Origin: Paenibacillus radicis (ex Gao et al. 2016)
Lineage (GTDB): Bacteria > Bacillota > Bacilli > Paenibacillales > Paenibacillaceae
Direction of reading: 5' to 3'
Assembly (NCBI RefSeq): GCF_014641555.1
Contig: NZ_BMHY01000001.1
Span: 1,136,163 to 1,200,162, forward strand
DNA length: 64,000 nucleotides
A program made the position numbers and the translations under genes. This document shows, in pieces, positions 34,391-43,155 of this stretch. Below the pieces are notes generated by a model that ran no database searches, was not told where the DNA came from, and was given only the letters and a program-made list of their open reading frames with translations. Each line of letters opens with the position of its first letter. The first letter of the stretch is position 1.

Positions 34391-34975
34391 TTAAATTAAA
34401 AGCATTTCAATAGCTGTATCCAATTGGCTTTGCAACTGCTCTTTGGGGGCTCCGGAACGCACCAGTACTCTTAACCCAATGATCGTATTTACCAGATGAT
34501 TTGAGAGTTGCTCACTAGAAAGCTTCAGAATAACGGAGCCTTCTTGTTGGCCTTTTGAAATAACAACCTCAAGCATCTCCTTCATCCGTTGAAACATATG
34601 GTCAAACTCGAATTTGACGCTGCTGGATTCTGAGGAGTTCTGCAGCTCTAGCGTTGAATTTACAATCAAACAGCCATACCTGTGATCGTAATTGGAGGGA
34701 AGAAAATGCTGCTGCCAATAGCGCAGCGTCTCCAATGCGGTCGTACCATGACTCAGTAATTGCTGAAACCGTTCCAGGAAATTTGCATTGTACAGTGACA
34801 GCGACTTGCTGAATAAAGCTTTTTTATCACCGAAGGCGCCATAGAGGCTCTGTTTGTTCAGCTTGGTTCCTTTCGTTAGGATGTCATACGATGAAGCGTA
34901 ATAACCATATTCTCTAAAAATGTCTATTGCGGCGTGCAGCACGGTATCATAATCAAATTCTCTTGGTCTGCTCAT
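34391..34975 (-). CDS. TetR/AcrR-family repressor
   Basis: Regulator of 194 residues with N-terminal helix-turn-helix FDYDTVLHAAIDIFREYGYYASSYDILTKGTKLNKQSLYGAFGDKKALF and a ligand domain of TetR_C type (YGCLIVNSTLELQNSS). Same strand as and upstream of the MFS exporter, separated by a terminator and the second operator. Its promoter overlaps an operator, so it represses itself and the exporter. The transcript appears leaderless: the -10 box ends six bases before the ATG. Confidence 0.92.
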   Translation of the reverse strand: MSRPREFDYDTVLHAAIDIFREYGYYASSYDILTKGTKLNKQSLYGAFGDKKALFSKSLSLYNANFLERFQQLLSHGTTALETLRYWQQHFLPSNYDHRYGCLIVNSTLELQNSSESSSVKFEFDHMFQRMKEMLEVVISKGQQEGSVILKLSSEQLSNHLVNTIIGLRVLVRSGAPKEQLQSQLDTAIEMLLI

Positions 34976-34981
34976 GGATAC

Positions 34982-35014
34982 ATCATAATCATTATGGAAT
35001 GCGTAGTCAATAAC
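34982..35014 (-). promoter_or_regulatory. TetR promoter with overlapping operator
   Basis: On the minus strand TTGACT (35010-35005) and TATGAT (34987-34982) are 17 bp apart. The operator 34991-35014 (plus-strand ends ATTATGGA and GTCAATAAC) covers the -35 region. Confidence 0.75.
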
Positions 35015-35221
35015 TGTTTTTTTACTTTGGCGTATGATTGGGAGTTGGAGACGGGGTGACTTAGTTGTGCTCCATAATTTTTGAAAATATACGGATGGGA
35101 GCTTAGAGCGGGGGAAGCATCAATCCATTATTTGACACACAGGAACATTTGTTCTAATGTTGGAACTAGCATCTTGTGATTCCGAGAAAACATAACGTAT
35201 TAAAATAAAGGAGGTTCTTAT

Positions 35222-36178
35222 GTGATTAAAGTTGGAATATTAGGTACGGGATTTGGAAGACAGCATGCAGAGTTATATAAAAGAATGACAGGTTTTGAGG
35301 TGGGTCTAATCTATGGGCGGGATGAAAATAAATTAAGAGAAATAAATAAGACACTTAATATTGCTACCACAACAGATATATATGAAATCTTAGAAAATGA
35401 GGAAATCGACTTAGTTGATATTTGCTTACCATCTTCTCTCCATGCAAAGTGGTCAATTGAGGCACTAAAGCATCATAAGCATGTCTTTTGTGAGACCCCA
35501 TTAACATACAGAATTGATGAGGCTGAAGAAATTTTAAAAGTTTCAAAAGAGTATCAAAGAAATGTATTTGTGGATTTGTTTTTTAAGTTTTCGACACCGC
35601 ATCATATCACGATAAACAAAATCAAAAACGATGAGTTAGGTGAGGTGAAATCATTCCGTTCATATAATAAAACTGCTCCGAATTGGGGTAACTTAGGTTT
35701 GCAAAAAAACGTTTCCGATTTTCACATCCATAATTTTGATTTCTTGTTGGAGATCTTGGGAATGCCGAAACATCTCCTTTCAAATGGCATAGACTTTGGG
35801 GACCAATCAATCGCAATCACAACGTTAAACTATGATAATAAATTTGCGATTGTTGAGAGCTGTACAAATCTGCCTGCAAATTCTCCTTTTTATGTAGGAT
35901 TTGAAGTTGTTTGCGAAAAAGGTTCTATTAAGTTTGATGCTGAATATGGGATGAACACTAGAGAAGAGTTTGTGATTTATTAAAGTGACGGGAGCAAAGA
36001 AGTGTTAGATCCCCTAATGAAGGATGATTATGAGCAAGTCATACATCATCTTAAGGATTGTTTGGACAATAACCAAAAAAGTGAGTTTCTCGATATTGCA
36101 TCTGCCATTCAGGTGATAAAAATAAAGAACGCCGTACTGAAATCCTTAGAAGAAATGAAGGCGATTCACGTCGAATGA
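35222..36178 (+). pseudogene. Gfo/Idh/MocA oxidoreductase with in-frame stop
   Basis: GTG start 7 bases after AAAGGAGG. The first 253 codons give a Gfo/Idh/MocA enzyme: GILGTGFGRQHAELY nucleotide site, CETPLTYRIDEAEEILK (Thr replaces the usual catalytic-motif Lys of EKP), FHIHNFDFLLEILG. A TAA at 35981-35983 stops it, but the same frame continues openly for 64 codons (SDGSKEVLDPLMKDDYEQ, SEFLDIASAIQVIKI), which is the normal C-terminus of the family. A single C-to-T change in a CAA codon would explain the stop. Probably a nonsense pseudogene; the short form may still fold. Confidence 0.75.
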
Positions 36179-36186
36179 TATACATA

Positions 36187-36848
36187 TTGCATAAAAAAAT
36201 AAATATCAGATGACGAAGAAGAAGTGTGGATCAACTCTATCAAAGGCTCTTTAATCTTGAGCTGCCGCCAAATAAGCAAGAGTAAGAACAAGCCGCCTAG
36301 GGCAATCAAACAGTAACTCCCAAGACCCGCCAAGGCAGCAGTCTGGCTGAAACCGTAGGTGATACAACCAAACCCGGCGGTGGACATAACAATGGATAAA
36401 GATCGACCCTTGGCTTGGTTATTTCTGTAACATTCTTTAAGTAAATGAATGCATAAATAACCGAAACAATGCGACAGGAATCACCATGTAGAACAGCCAT
36501 CGCCAGTGTAAGGTGTCGATAATCAGCCCCGACAAAGCTGGCCCGATGACAGGGCGACCATGATGACAAGCCCCATGAGACCCATGGCAGCTCCCCTGCG
36601 TTCCGGAGGGTAGAGAGAAAGAATCGTATTCATCATCACATAAACATCTGGCGAGTCGTGAACCATTGCTGCAGCAGTGCGGTCACCGGTACCAGTATAC
36701 CGATCATTAACATATAACCGGTTGATAGCCATTGTATGCTTGAAGCAGCAACGTTGAACTCGCGCATTAGTGCAGGAAAAGTATTGGTAAGTAAATCTTC
36801 TACCTCCTGAGAATATTCATTGCGTTCTTTTTGACACCGAATCCTCAC
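36187..36848 (-). pseudogene. MFS multidrug exporter (DHA2, LmrB-like) remnant
   Basis: Four overlapping minus-strand pieces in different frames make parts of one transporter: NTFPALMREFNVAASSIQWL, TGYMLMIGILVPVTALLQQW, then ILSLYPPERRGAAMGLMGLVIM, then GLIIDTLHWRWLFYMVIPVA, then GFGCITYGFSQTAALAGLGS. All are DHA2/LmrB-type helices in the right order. The N-terminus, the segment between helices 3 and 4 and the C-terminal half are missing. At least three frameshifts; clearly dead. Confidence 0.85.
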
Positions 36849-36862
36849 CGTCTATCGTGTCG

Positions 36863-37102
36863 TTATCCCACACCATCACTTTCTAATAAGGAGTAAAAAT
36901 TATCGCGGTCTTCATTATCGAATTTACCAAGCGAACGCACTCTAATAAATTCATGTCCGCCAAACATGTCGATTTCTTCGCCGTAACTATTGTAGAGAGC
37001 GATCATCATACCATCCTGATTCAGCTCCATATACCCGTAACAAGTTGTCTCGGGAGCTTCACCGTAAAAGAGTAAAAATCTGATTTTGTCCAAGCTGTTC
37101 AT
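36863..37102 (-). CDS. Small hypothetical protein
   Basis: Not recognised. Seventy-nine residues, soluble, acidic, starting MNSLDKIRFLLFYGEAPE and containing CYGYMELNQDGMMIALYNSYGEE. The ATG is 6 bases after AAAGGAGA, a strong ribosome site, which supports a real gene. It lies between two decayed genes on the accessory segment, so it could itself be the start of a shortened protein. Confidence 0.55.
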   Translation of the reverse strand: MNSLDKIRFLLFYGEAPETTCYGYMELNQDGMMIALYNSYGEEIDMFGGHEFIRVRSLGKFDNEDRDNFYSLLESDGVG

Positions 37103-37262
37103 GCAAATCTCCTTTCCTTATTCCTTATCGATCTGAAGAATATTTTACGTGACACCGGATGAATTGGGAAAAGCGATATAGACCTGCATACTCGGAAATT
37201 CATTCCTACTTAGAAAAGATAAGGGGGGTTACCCTATTTGTCGCTCATTTGCACATTATCTC

Positions 37263-37291
37263 TTGACGGGATGCGATTTGGGGATTATGAT
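37263..37291 (+). promoter_or_regulatory. Promoter before the GNAT remnant
   Basis: TTGACG (37263-37268), 17-bp spacer, TATGAT (37286-37291). It would now drive the decayed GNAT gene and the NUDIX gene behind it. Confidence 0.55.
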
Positions 37292-37370
37292 AACGTGCCA
37301 GTTAACTTAACGGGGTAAATCAATTAAAATTGAACACTCATTACTTATCGTGAAAGAAGGTTAAGCAATA

Positions 37371-37875
37371 TGGTGACAATTCAAGAGGTGGAATATGACA
37401 GGAAATCGACCTTGAAAAATCTCCTAGAGCTTTATAAATATTGATTTTACGGAGTTTGATCCTGAGGATGTAAATTAAAATGGTTTATATGACTATAAGT
37501 ACCTCGATCATTATTGGACGGAAGAGGGGAGATATCCATTTTTATTCGCGTAGATGGAAAGCTACCGGATTTGCTTTAGTACGAAAGCTGGGAGTGGATA
37601 GAGACAACAAGTCCATCTATTCAATTGCTGAGTTCTTTGTAATGAAGAAATACAGACAATTAGGAGCAGGTCAAGGTGCAGCTTATGAATTATTTAATCG
37701 ATTCAGCGGAGTGTGGAAAGTTGCTCAAATAGAAGAAAATAAACCTGCACAGCTTTTTTGGAGAAAGATAATTGGGAAATATCCAAATCACAGCTATCAA
37801 GAAGTTAGAGAAGCGGACTGGGATGGACCGATTCAAACATTTTCGACTGAAACTATAAGAGAGGATTGGTTATAA
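37371..37875 (+). pseudogene. GNAT acetyltransferase, multiply frameshifted
   Basis: From ATG 37371 the reading gives MVTIQEVEYDRKSTLKNLLE and LYKY, then shifts frame to DFTEFDPEDVN and GLYDYKYLDHYWTEEGRYPF (with an internal TAA), then shifts again into RVDGK and finally FALVRKLGVDR, FFVMKKYRQLGAGQGAAYELF and VWKVAQIEENKPAQLFWRKII in the frame ending at 37875. The acetyl-CoA loop (RQLGAGQGAA, normally RxxGxGxxAA) is intact in the last piece. At least two indels and one stop make the full protein unobtainable. Confidence 0.85.
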
Positions 37876-38315
37876 TGTTGAAAAAAATTGATAAGCTTCC
37901 AATTGATAAACGAATCGCTGGTGTGCATTGCGTACCACTTTTAGAAGATGGTTCAATAGTCATGGTGTGGGATAAAGACGAACAAGTTTTGACGACCATT
38001 GGCGGGCGAATCGAAGGTAGTGAAAGCATCGAAGAAGAAGCGTTGAATCGTGAAGCAATGGAAGAATCGGGAATTATCTTAGAATCAAATCGAAAACCTT
38101 TTGCATCATGGTATTGGAACGAAACGGATACCTATACTATTTATTTTCTTGCCAAGGTAGATCAAATGTTTGAAATTCCAGAAGGATTTGAAAAGACAGG
38201 ACGTGTTACTTTCAATTTTGAAACTGCACGTCAAATTGTAACCAAGGTTGAAGGTCAAGGAGAACGGATTCAGATTTTAAATTATGCGGAAGAAGCAGCA
38301 GAAACGTTTAAATAA
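37875..38315 (+). CDS. NUDIX hydrolase
   Basis: Protein of 146 residues with the Nudix box GGRIEGSESIEEEALNREAM followed by EESG. The preceding VVMVWDKDEQVLTTIGGRIEG and following PFASWYWNETDTYTIYFLAKVDQ fit a MutT-like protein. The ATG at 37875 overlaps the stop of the decayed GNAT gene (TAATG), so the two were once an operon and translation of this gene may have depended on coupling. Confidence 0.85.
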   Translation: MLKKIDKLPIDKRIAGVHCVPLLEDGSIVMVWDKDEQVLTTIGGRIEGSESIEEEALNREAMEESGIILESNRKPFASWYWNETDTYTIYFLAKVDQMFEIPEGFEKTGRVTFNFETARQIVTKVEGQGERIQILNYAEEAAETFK

Positions 38316-38350
38316 GTTCTATATAAAGAAACCTCTCCTATTAAAAGAAT

Positions 38351-38380
38351 AAACCTCCGGCGATAGTGCGGGAGGTTTCT
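38351..38380. terminator. Bidirectional terminator between NUDIX and kinase genes
   Basis: AAACCTCC and GGAGGTTT arms (8 bp, with further CG pairs inside) between convergent genes; T/A runs on both sides are short. Confidence 0.65.
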
Positions 38381-38384
38381 ATGT

Positions 38385-39260
38385 TTACTGCCGATTGTAA
38401 TCCTCGATGATGGTGTCCAACACACGCTTCCCCCAGGTTGATGCTTCCGAGTCCTTCTCATTCCATGCGTAGGTGATGAGTGCTCTCCACAGAGCCCAAC
38501 CGCGCGCACGATCAATGGTATCCTGATCAACGTTCATAATGCTTAGAAAGATATCGCGGCTTGTATCGTCAAAAAAATTCCATGCCATCACAAGATCGCT
38601 TGAAGGATCGCCCACGCCCATCGTTCCAAAATCGATAACGCCGGACAGTCGTCCATTTTGCACAAGCAGATTGCCTACTGCAATGTCACCATGCAGCCAT
38701 ACCGGAGCCGATTGGTAGCTCGTCGCAAGGGCAAGGTCCCATATTTTCGTCAGCAGTTGTTGATCGTATAGGCCGGAAAGCGTTTCGATGATCGACCTTG
38801 TATCAGGATCATATACGACAAGATTTCCCCCGCGGTGAAAATTTTGGACGCCTGCTGGTATGCCGCGACGTGCATCGATCGCCTCCAACTCTTTCAAAAA
38901 TCCTGCAAGGTCTTCGGCAAATTCGTTGAGATCGCGTATGTTGCTAGGCGTGACGGTATCGCCGTCAATCCATTGGTTGACGGACCATGGAAGCGGGAAT
39001 TCGTCCGTAGGTTCACCTTTTGCAATGGGAGCCGGGATCGGTAAGGACAGTAGAGGTTTGAAAATCGGGAGCCACGTCAGCTCTTTCTCAATCGCGGAAG
39101 CGTAGCGTTCATGACTCGGCAGACGAACGGTCATTTCGTTGCCTAGTCGGTATGTACGGTTATCGTGTCCGCTTTTTTCTACTGGCCTTATCGTGAGATG
39201 TCTCCATTGCGGAAACTGGCTGGCAATTAATCGGTATACCAGTTCAGTCGTAATCTCCAT
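38385..39260 (-). CDS. Aminoglycoside/macrolide phosphotransferase-like protein
   Basis: Protein of 291 residues of the APH family. The catalytic loop H-G-D-I-A-V-G-N has Asp192 as base and Asn197 as metal ligand, and VIDFGTMGVGDPSSDL carries the DFG-like Asp210. The N-terminal SGHDNRTYRLGNEMTVRLPS is typical of APH-like kinases that phosphorylate antibiotics or small metabolites. The minus-strand ATG follows GGAACAGATGG. Single gene, convergent with the NUDIX gene. Whether it gives resistance is unknown. Confidence 0.87.
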   Translation of the reverse strand: MEITTELVYRLIASQFPQWRHLTIRPVEKSGHDNRTYRLGNEMTVRLPSHERYASAIEKELTWLPIFKPLLSLPIPAPIAKGEPTDEFPLPWSVNQWIDGDTVTPSNIRDLNEFAEDLAGFLKELEAIDARRGIPAGVQNFHRGGNLVVYDPDTRSIIETLSGLYDQQLLTKIWDLALATSYQSAPVWLHGDIAVGNLLVQNGRLSGVIDFGTMGVGDPSSDLVMAWNFFDDTSRDIFLSIMNVDQDTIDRARGWALWRALITYAWNEKDSEASTWGKRVLDTIIEDYNRQ

Positions 39261-39461
39261 CTGTTCCGTACCCCTTTCCGAAAATTAGTACCTCTACCTT
39301 ATCTTTTTCCCGAAATGCGGTCAATGCAAAGAACAACTATAATAATCTTTTCTCTGAAATGATAGTTTTTAGCTCCTGAAAAGAAAATACCCCACCAAAA
39401 AGGGGGCTTGGTACCAGTTCACGAATATAAGAAGAATGATAACTGAAAGAAGGTATAACAG

Positions 39462-40028
39462 ATGGGGATTACCGTTGTATCAATTAGTGGGCCATCAGGC
39501 TCAGGTAAAAGTAGCTTAGTCAATACCATTGTTCCGCAGCTACGGAATTCCATATCACTTCATTTTGACGATTATAAAAATAGCACAAGATTCCCTGAAG
39601 ATTTATCACAATGGGTAAAGACTGGCTGCAATCCAGATGAATTTGAAACTCCAAAAATGATAGAGGACCTGAAAGCTTTGCGCAATGAAAGTAAATACGA
39701 CTGGGTCATTGTCGAGGAACCTTTCGGCCGTGGACGAACAGAGATAGCTGAGCTTATCGACTTTGTAGTTTGCATTGACATTCCACCGGAAATTGCTCTA
39801 GCCCGGACAATCAAAAGAGCGGCTCTTAACGTCCCGGAGAGTATTGAAACTTCAGTTTTATTAAGCAGTATTATTGAGTTTATTGATCAATACCTTCAAG
39901 TCAGTAGGGATTCCTATGCAATTGTGAATGGGAATGTAAAGAAGGATTGTAACCTTATCATAGATGGAACGAGAGACACCGAACTTTTAGCTAATGAAAT
40001 TATTACCGCTATCACTCAAATGCATTGA
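39462..40028 (+). CDS. P-loop kinase (uridine kinase-like)
   Basis: Protein of 188 residues with Walker A GPSGSGKSS (residues 10-18), a FDDYKNSTRFPEDLSQW segment where uridine/nucleoside kinases have their lid and substrate site, WVIVEEPFGRGR, and DFVVCIDIPPEIALARTIKRA. It resembles small nucleoside-kinase-like ATPases of Firmicutes. ATG follows GAAAGAAGG. Substrate unknown. Confidence 0.8.
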   Translation: MGITVVSISGPSGSGKSSLVNTIVPQLRNSISLHFDDYKNSTRFPEDLSQWVKTGCNPDEFETPKMIEDLKALRNESKYDWVIVEEPFGRGRTEIAELIDFVVCIDIPPEIALARTIKRAALNVPESIETSVLLSSIIEFIDQYLQVSRDSYAIVNGNVKKDCNLIIDGTRDTELLANEIITAITQMH

Positions 40029-40081
40029 AGAAGTAGTTGAGTATCAAATATTTAGTTCTATTGCTAGGGGGATTGATTAAC

Positions 40082-40687
40082 ATGACTACGCAGAATGTAT
40101 TGAAGCAAATCGTAAAAGAAACCATTGCTCCCTTGTTTAAGGCAGCAGGGTTCAAGAAGCAGGGCAATAACTTTGCTCAAGTATGCTCTGACTTCTCTGC
40201 GACAGTGAACATTCAGTCATCGAAGTGGAATACACAAGATGAAGCTGAGTTCTTTTTCAATACAGGCATTTATATAGAGGAACTATTCGGAACAGTTCAT
40301 CTATATCCGAAATCAACTTTTCCAATGGAAATAGACTCCGTTTTACGGATTCGTGGCACTGAATTAACGAAAAACGATAGTTGGTACAGTTTGACAACCG
40401 ATACTAACGTTGAACAACTTAAACGAATGATAATGAAAGATATTACAGAGTATATACTCCCTCACCTTAGGCAATTTGAAAGTATCAACGATGTTATTAG
40501 AGTAATGGAGTTGCGTGAGAAAGATGGGGTTTACGATAATCCACATCACTTAACGGTACTCTACTGCTCCATAGGTGACTTGGAAAAAGCACGGGCACGC
40601 ATGGCAAGAGTGTATAACGAATTGAAGCTAGACTCTCAAAAAGAGTTTGCTATAGGATTGGCTAATCGACTAGGTCTACGAGTATAA
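40082..40687 (+). CDS. DUF4304 protein
   Basis: Protein of 201 residues. The start MTTQNVLKQIVKETIAPLFKAAGFKKQG followed by NNFAQVCSDFSATVNIQSSKW is the DUF4304 pattern; its function is unknown, and members are often found near toxin-immunity-like genes. The frame is open from TTG 40037, overlapping the end of a spacer, but AGGGGG precedes the ATG at 40082. C-terminal HHLTVLYCSIGDLEKARARM looks like a helical repeat. Confidence 0.8.
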   Translation: MTTQNVLKQIVKETIAPLFKAAGFKKQGNNFAQVCSDFSATVNIQSSKWNTQDEAEFFFNTGIYIEELFGTVHLYPKSTFPMEIDSVLRIRGTELTKNDSWYSLTTDTNVEQLKRMIMKDITEYILPHLRQFESINDVIRVMELREKDGVYDNPHHLTVLYCSIGDLEKARARMARVYNELKLDSQKEFAIGLANRLGLRV

Positions 40688-40771
40688 TTTGAAAGCAAGA
40701 AACTACTCTATTATTATGATGTGAGCCCGAGAAGTTAGCGATACTTCAAATTCGAAATAAGAGCTAAGAGC

Positions 40772-41146
40772 TTGAAGAAAAAAATAAGAAAAATTAATGT
40801 GGGAGAACAGCAATACGTATTTGTGATTAACCATAAGTACAATCAAGGTGTTAGCGAAGTTTCTCTTTCAATATCATTAAAGAAACTGAAAAACAAAACC
40901 TGTTCATTCTATTTTTTTACTTGGGATGACTCAATCATAGGAAGCCCTCTTTTAGTTGGTTTCCCCTTAAAGGAGATAACGACAGGCAATATTGTTAATT
41001 TCAACTTGCATTACCCAAGAATAGTTAAGCAATTTATTTTGTATGGTTTGGGAACTGGTTGGAATGGAGCAACTAGGATAGTTTTTAATAATGGGCTGGA
41101 AATACTCAGTGAGCTAGGATACGACATTGCACCTCTAAAACCATGA
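40772..41146 (+). CDS. Hypothetical protein
   Basis: Not recognised. TTG-initiated, 124 residues, basic N-terminus (KKKIRKINVGEQQYVFVINH), beta-rich middle, and a C-terminus with FILYGLGTGWNGATRIVFNNGLEIL, which looks like a conserved fold end. No signal or membrane segment. The ribosome site is weak, so the start is uncertain. Confidence 0.6.
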   Translation: MKKKIRKINVGEQQYVFVINHKYNQGVSEVSLSISLKKLKNKTCSFYFFTWDDSIIGSPLLVGFPLKEITTGNIVNFNLHYPRIVKQFILYGLGTGWNGATRIVFNNGLEILSELGYDIAPLKP

Positions 41147-41232
41147 CAAGTACGAAATCATAAATAGGATAATATAGATTCAAAGAAACCTTACAAAGCG
41201 ATAGTGGATGTTTATTATGAAGGAGCTATAAA

Positions 41233-41628
41233 TTGAAAAGAAAATACATAAGGATAACAAAAATAAGTATTTTTATTATTGTTTTGCTTCTTGCAGTCGG
41301 ATTGATTTTTCCAACATGGACACCTCGAATTGATGTTATTCTCTATTTAAAAGGAGTTTCATTATCGCAAAAAGTTTTGTTGGAGGAAGAGTCGGAAAAA
41401 AATATTACAAGCATTGTCGATAAAGTAGATATACCCGTATATTTTGTAATGGGACAATATGATTATATGACATCTGTAAACGCGGCAAAAGAATACTTTG
41501 AAGTACTGGAAGCGCCGAAGAAGGAATTTGTTATTTTCGAAAAATCCGCTCATTATCCTCAGTTTGAGGAGAAAGCGTTTTTTGCTGAATGGTTGAAAAA
41601 AACAATGGTGTCAGTCAAGATAACTTAA
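41233..41628 (+). pseudogene. Alpha/beta-hydrolase with internal deletion
   Basis: One membrane helix (ISIFIIVLLLAVGLIF) at the start, then within 30 residues the sequence jumps to the last third of an alpha/beta-hydrolase: PVYFVMGQYDYMTSVNAAKEYF with the triad Asp, and EFVIFEKSAHYPQFEEKAFFAEWL with the triad His. The cap and the nucleophile elbow (GxSxG) are absent, so about 200 residues have been lost in frame between residues ~30 and ~60. It cannot be an active hydrolase. TTG start after AAGGAG. Confidence 0.75.
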
Positions 41629-41657
41629 CAATATGGTTGATCGTAAGGAGAAGAGCA

Positions 41658-42944
41658 ATGAATATAACCAATGATTTTATTGATGAACAATTCAGAAGCT
41701 TCGTATTAGAAAACTTCTGCGAAAATCGTGAATGGATTCAAAAGAGCGATGTAGGTAAAATCAGATCACTAAAAATTGCTAACAAAAATTTCTACAGTTT
41801 AAAAGGAATGGAACACTTCGCATCGATTGAAGAACTGGATTGCTCATTTAATAAATTAACTGAGCTTGATATTAGTAAAAATGTAAACTTGATAACGTTG
41901 GAATGCGGGGCAAACAAATTAACTTCACTGGATGTGAGCAATAATTCAAATTTGAAAAAGCTGTCTTGCAGATACAACCAGCTTATCAATCTTGATGTCA
42001 GTCACAATCTATTATTAGAAGAGCTTGATTGTAATAAAAATGAGATTCATTCCTTAGATTTAACGGCAAACCCAAAATTAGAAGTGTTGGATTGTGGCTT
42101 TAACCGAATTAGAAATCTTGATGTCAGCCAAAATGCCATGCTCACTAAGCTGGAGTGTTATTGGAACATCATCTCAGAATTGAATCTCGAACAAAACACA
42201 AAATTAAGCGAACTAAACTGTAATCATAATTCAATATTTAGTTTGGAACTTGTTCAAAACTCGCGGCTTACTCACCTGGATTGCGGAAGCAATTATTTGA
42301 TAAGTCTTGATGTGAACATCTGTGTTAACTTGATTGAGCTTCGCTGTGATCATAACCATTTAACAAAGCTGGATGTAAGTGAAAATACGGCTTTGCAGAG
42401 TTTAAGATGTTTTAATAATCATATTTTAAAGCTGGATATCAGCAACAATCCGCATTTATTCGAGCTTTATTGCTCTGAAAATAAAATCTCGATACTGGAT
42501 ACAAATCATAATCCAAAGCTGAAGAAGTTAAATTATTCAAATAATCTCATCACGGAACCTGATCATGCAGTTGAGGGTGTGGGAACCTTTCAATATGATG
42601 GTTCACTTTCTTACTATGAAACAAAACTCAGTTATCAGGGGAGCGAGCTTTCTGTTTCCGTTGATAGGCCTACCAAGGCTGAAATGAATCGGTTATCACC
42701 TACAATTAAGAAAGCCTGGGATAACTTTAGCGAGCTTAATAAAAGAGCATTAGACCATATTGCACAAATGAATCCCGATGAAGATGTGACCGAATTGGTC
42801 CTAGCTAATTTAGTATTTGAAGGGGATACTTCGATTAAGGTTGGTTACGATGCAGGTGATACTCCTGCGGGACAGCTTTACATTTATGTGGAGTTTAGTG
42901 AGAAGCTAGAAATGAACCCTGAACTCATTTATGAAACTTATTAA
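41658..42944 (+). CDS. Leucine-rich repeat protein with C-terminal DUF2004-like domain
   Basis: Protein of 428 residues. From about residue 45 to 305 there are roughly twelve 21-residue LRRs of pattern LxxLxCxxNxLxxLDvSxN, of the internalin/bacterial type but with Cys at the LRR cysteine-like position. No signal peptide and no LPXTG, so it is cytoplasmic. The last 120 residues (LSYQGSELSVSVDRPTKAEM, then KVGYDAGDTPAGQLYIYVEF) resemble DUF2004/DUF2262-type domains found in immunity-like proteins. The frame opens at 41589, but AAGGAGAAG precedes the ATG at 41658. Role unknown; protein binding is likely. Confidence 0.82.
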   Translation: MNITNDFIDEQFRSFVLENFCENREWIQKSDVGKIRSLKIANKNFYSLKGMEHFASIEELDCSFNKLTELDISKNVNLITLECGANKLTSLDVSNNSNLKKLSCRYNQLINLDVSHNLLLEELDCNKNEIHSLDLTANPKLEVLDCGFNRIRNLDVSQNAMLTKLECYWNIISELNLEQNTKLSELNCNHNSIFSLELVQNSRLTHLDCGSNYLISLDVNICVNLIELRCDHNHLTKLDVSENTALQSLRCFNNHILKLDISNNPHLFELYCSENKISILDTNHNPKLKKLNYSNNLITEPDHAVEGVGTFQYDGSLSYYETKLSYQGSELSVSVDRPTKAEMNRLSPTIKKAWDNFSELNKRALDHIAQMNPDEDVTELVLANLVFEGDTSIKVGYDAGDTPAGQLYIYVEFSEKLEMNPELIYETY

Positions 42945-43000
42945 AGGAGTATACAGCTAGAGGTGATGCTGAATGATTGAGGAGGCTCAAAACATGTTAA

Positions 43001-43037
43001 AACGCTACTGACATAACGTTGTCAGTAGCGTTCTTTT
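43001..43037 (+). terminator. Terminator of the LRR gene
   Basis: Perfect 13-bp stem AACGCTACTGACA / TGTCAGTAGCGTT with a 6-nt loop, followed by CTTTT. A five-codon ORF with a GGAGG site (MLKRY, from 42994) runs into the stem. Confidence 0.85.
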
Positions 43038-43106
43038 ATAATCGGGGATGTAATCGTAAAAGAGTGGGAAGATAAATGCGAAGCTTCGCGGGTTCTGGCC
43101 CACGAT

Positions 43107-43131
43107 ACGATACAATACGGTATTGTTTCGT
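43107..43131 (+). promoter_or_regulatory. Palindromic operator before the VOC gene
   Basis: Near-perfect 25-bp palindrome: ACGA-T-ACAATAC-G-GTATTGT-T-TCGT. This shape is typical of TetR-family operators. No regulator gene lies beside it. Confidence 0.65.
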
Positions 43132-43155
43132 TTATTATAGAAAGGATGATAGTTT

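Noticed and set aside
41800..42560. Tandem DNA repeats that might be CRISPR-like
   Set aside because: They are about 63-bp coding repeats of the leucine-rich repeats, diverged and without spacers.
42994..43011. Five-codon ORF MLKRY as a leader peptide
   Set aside because: It runs into the terminator of the LRR gene and has no gene to control directly behind it.
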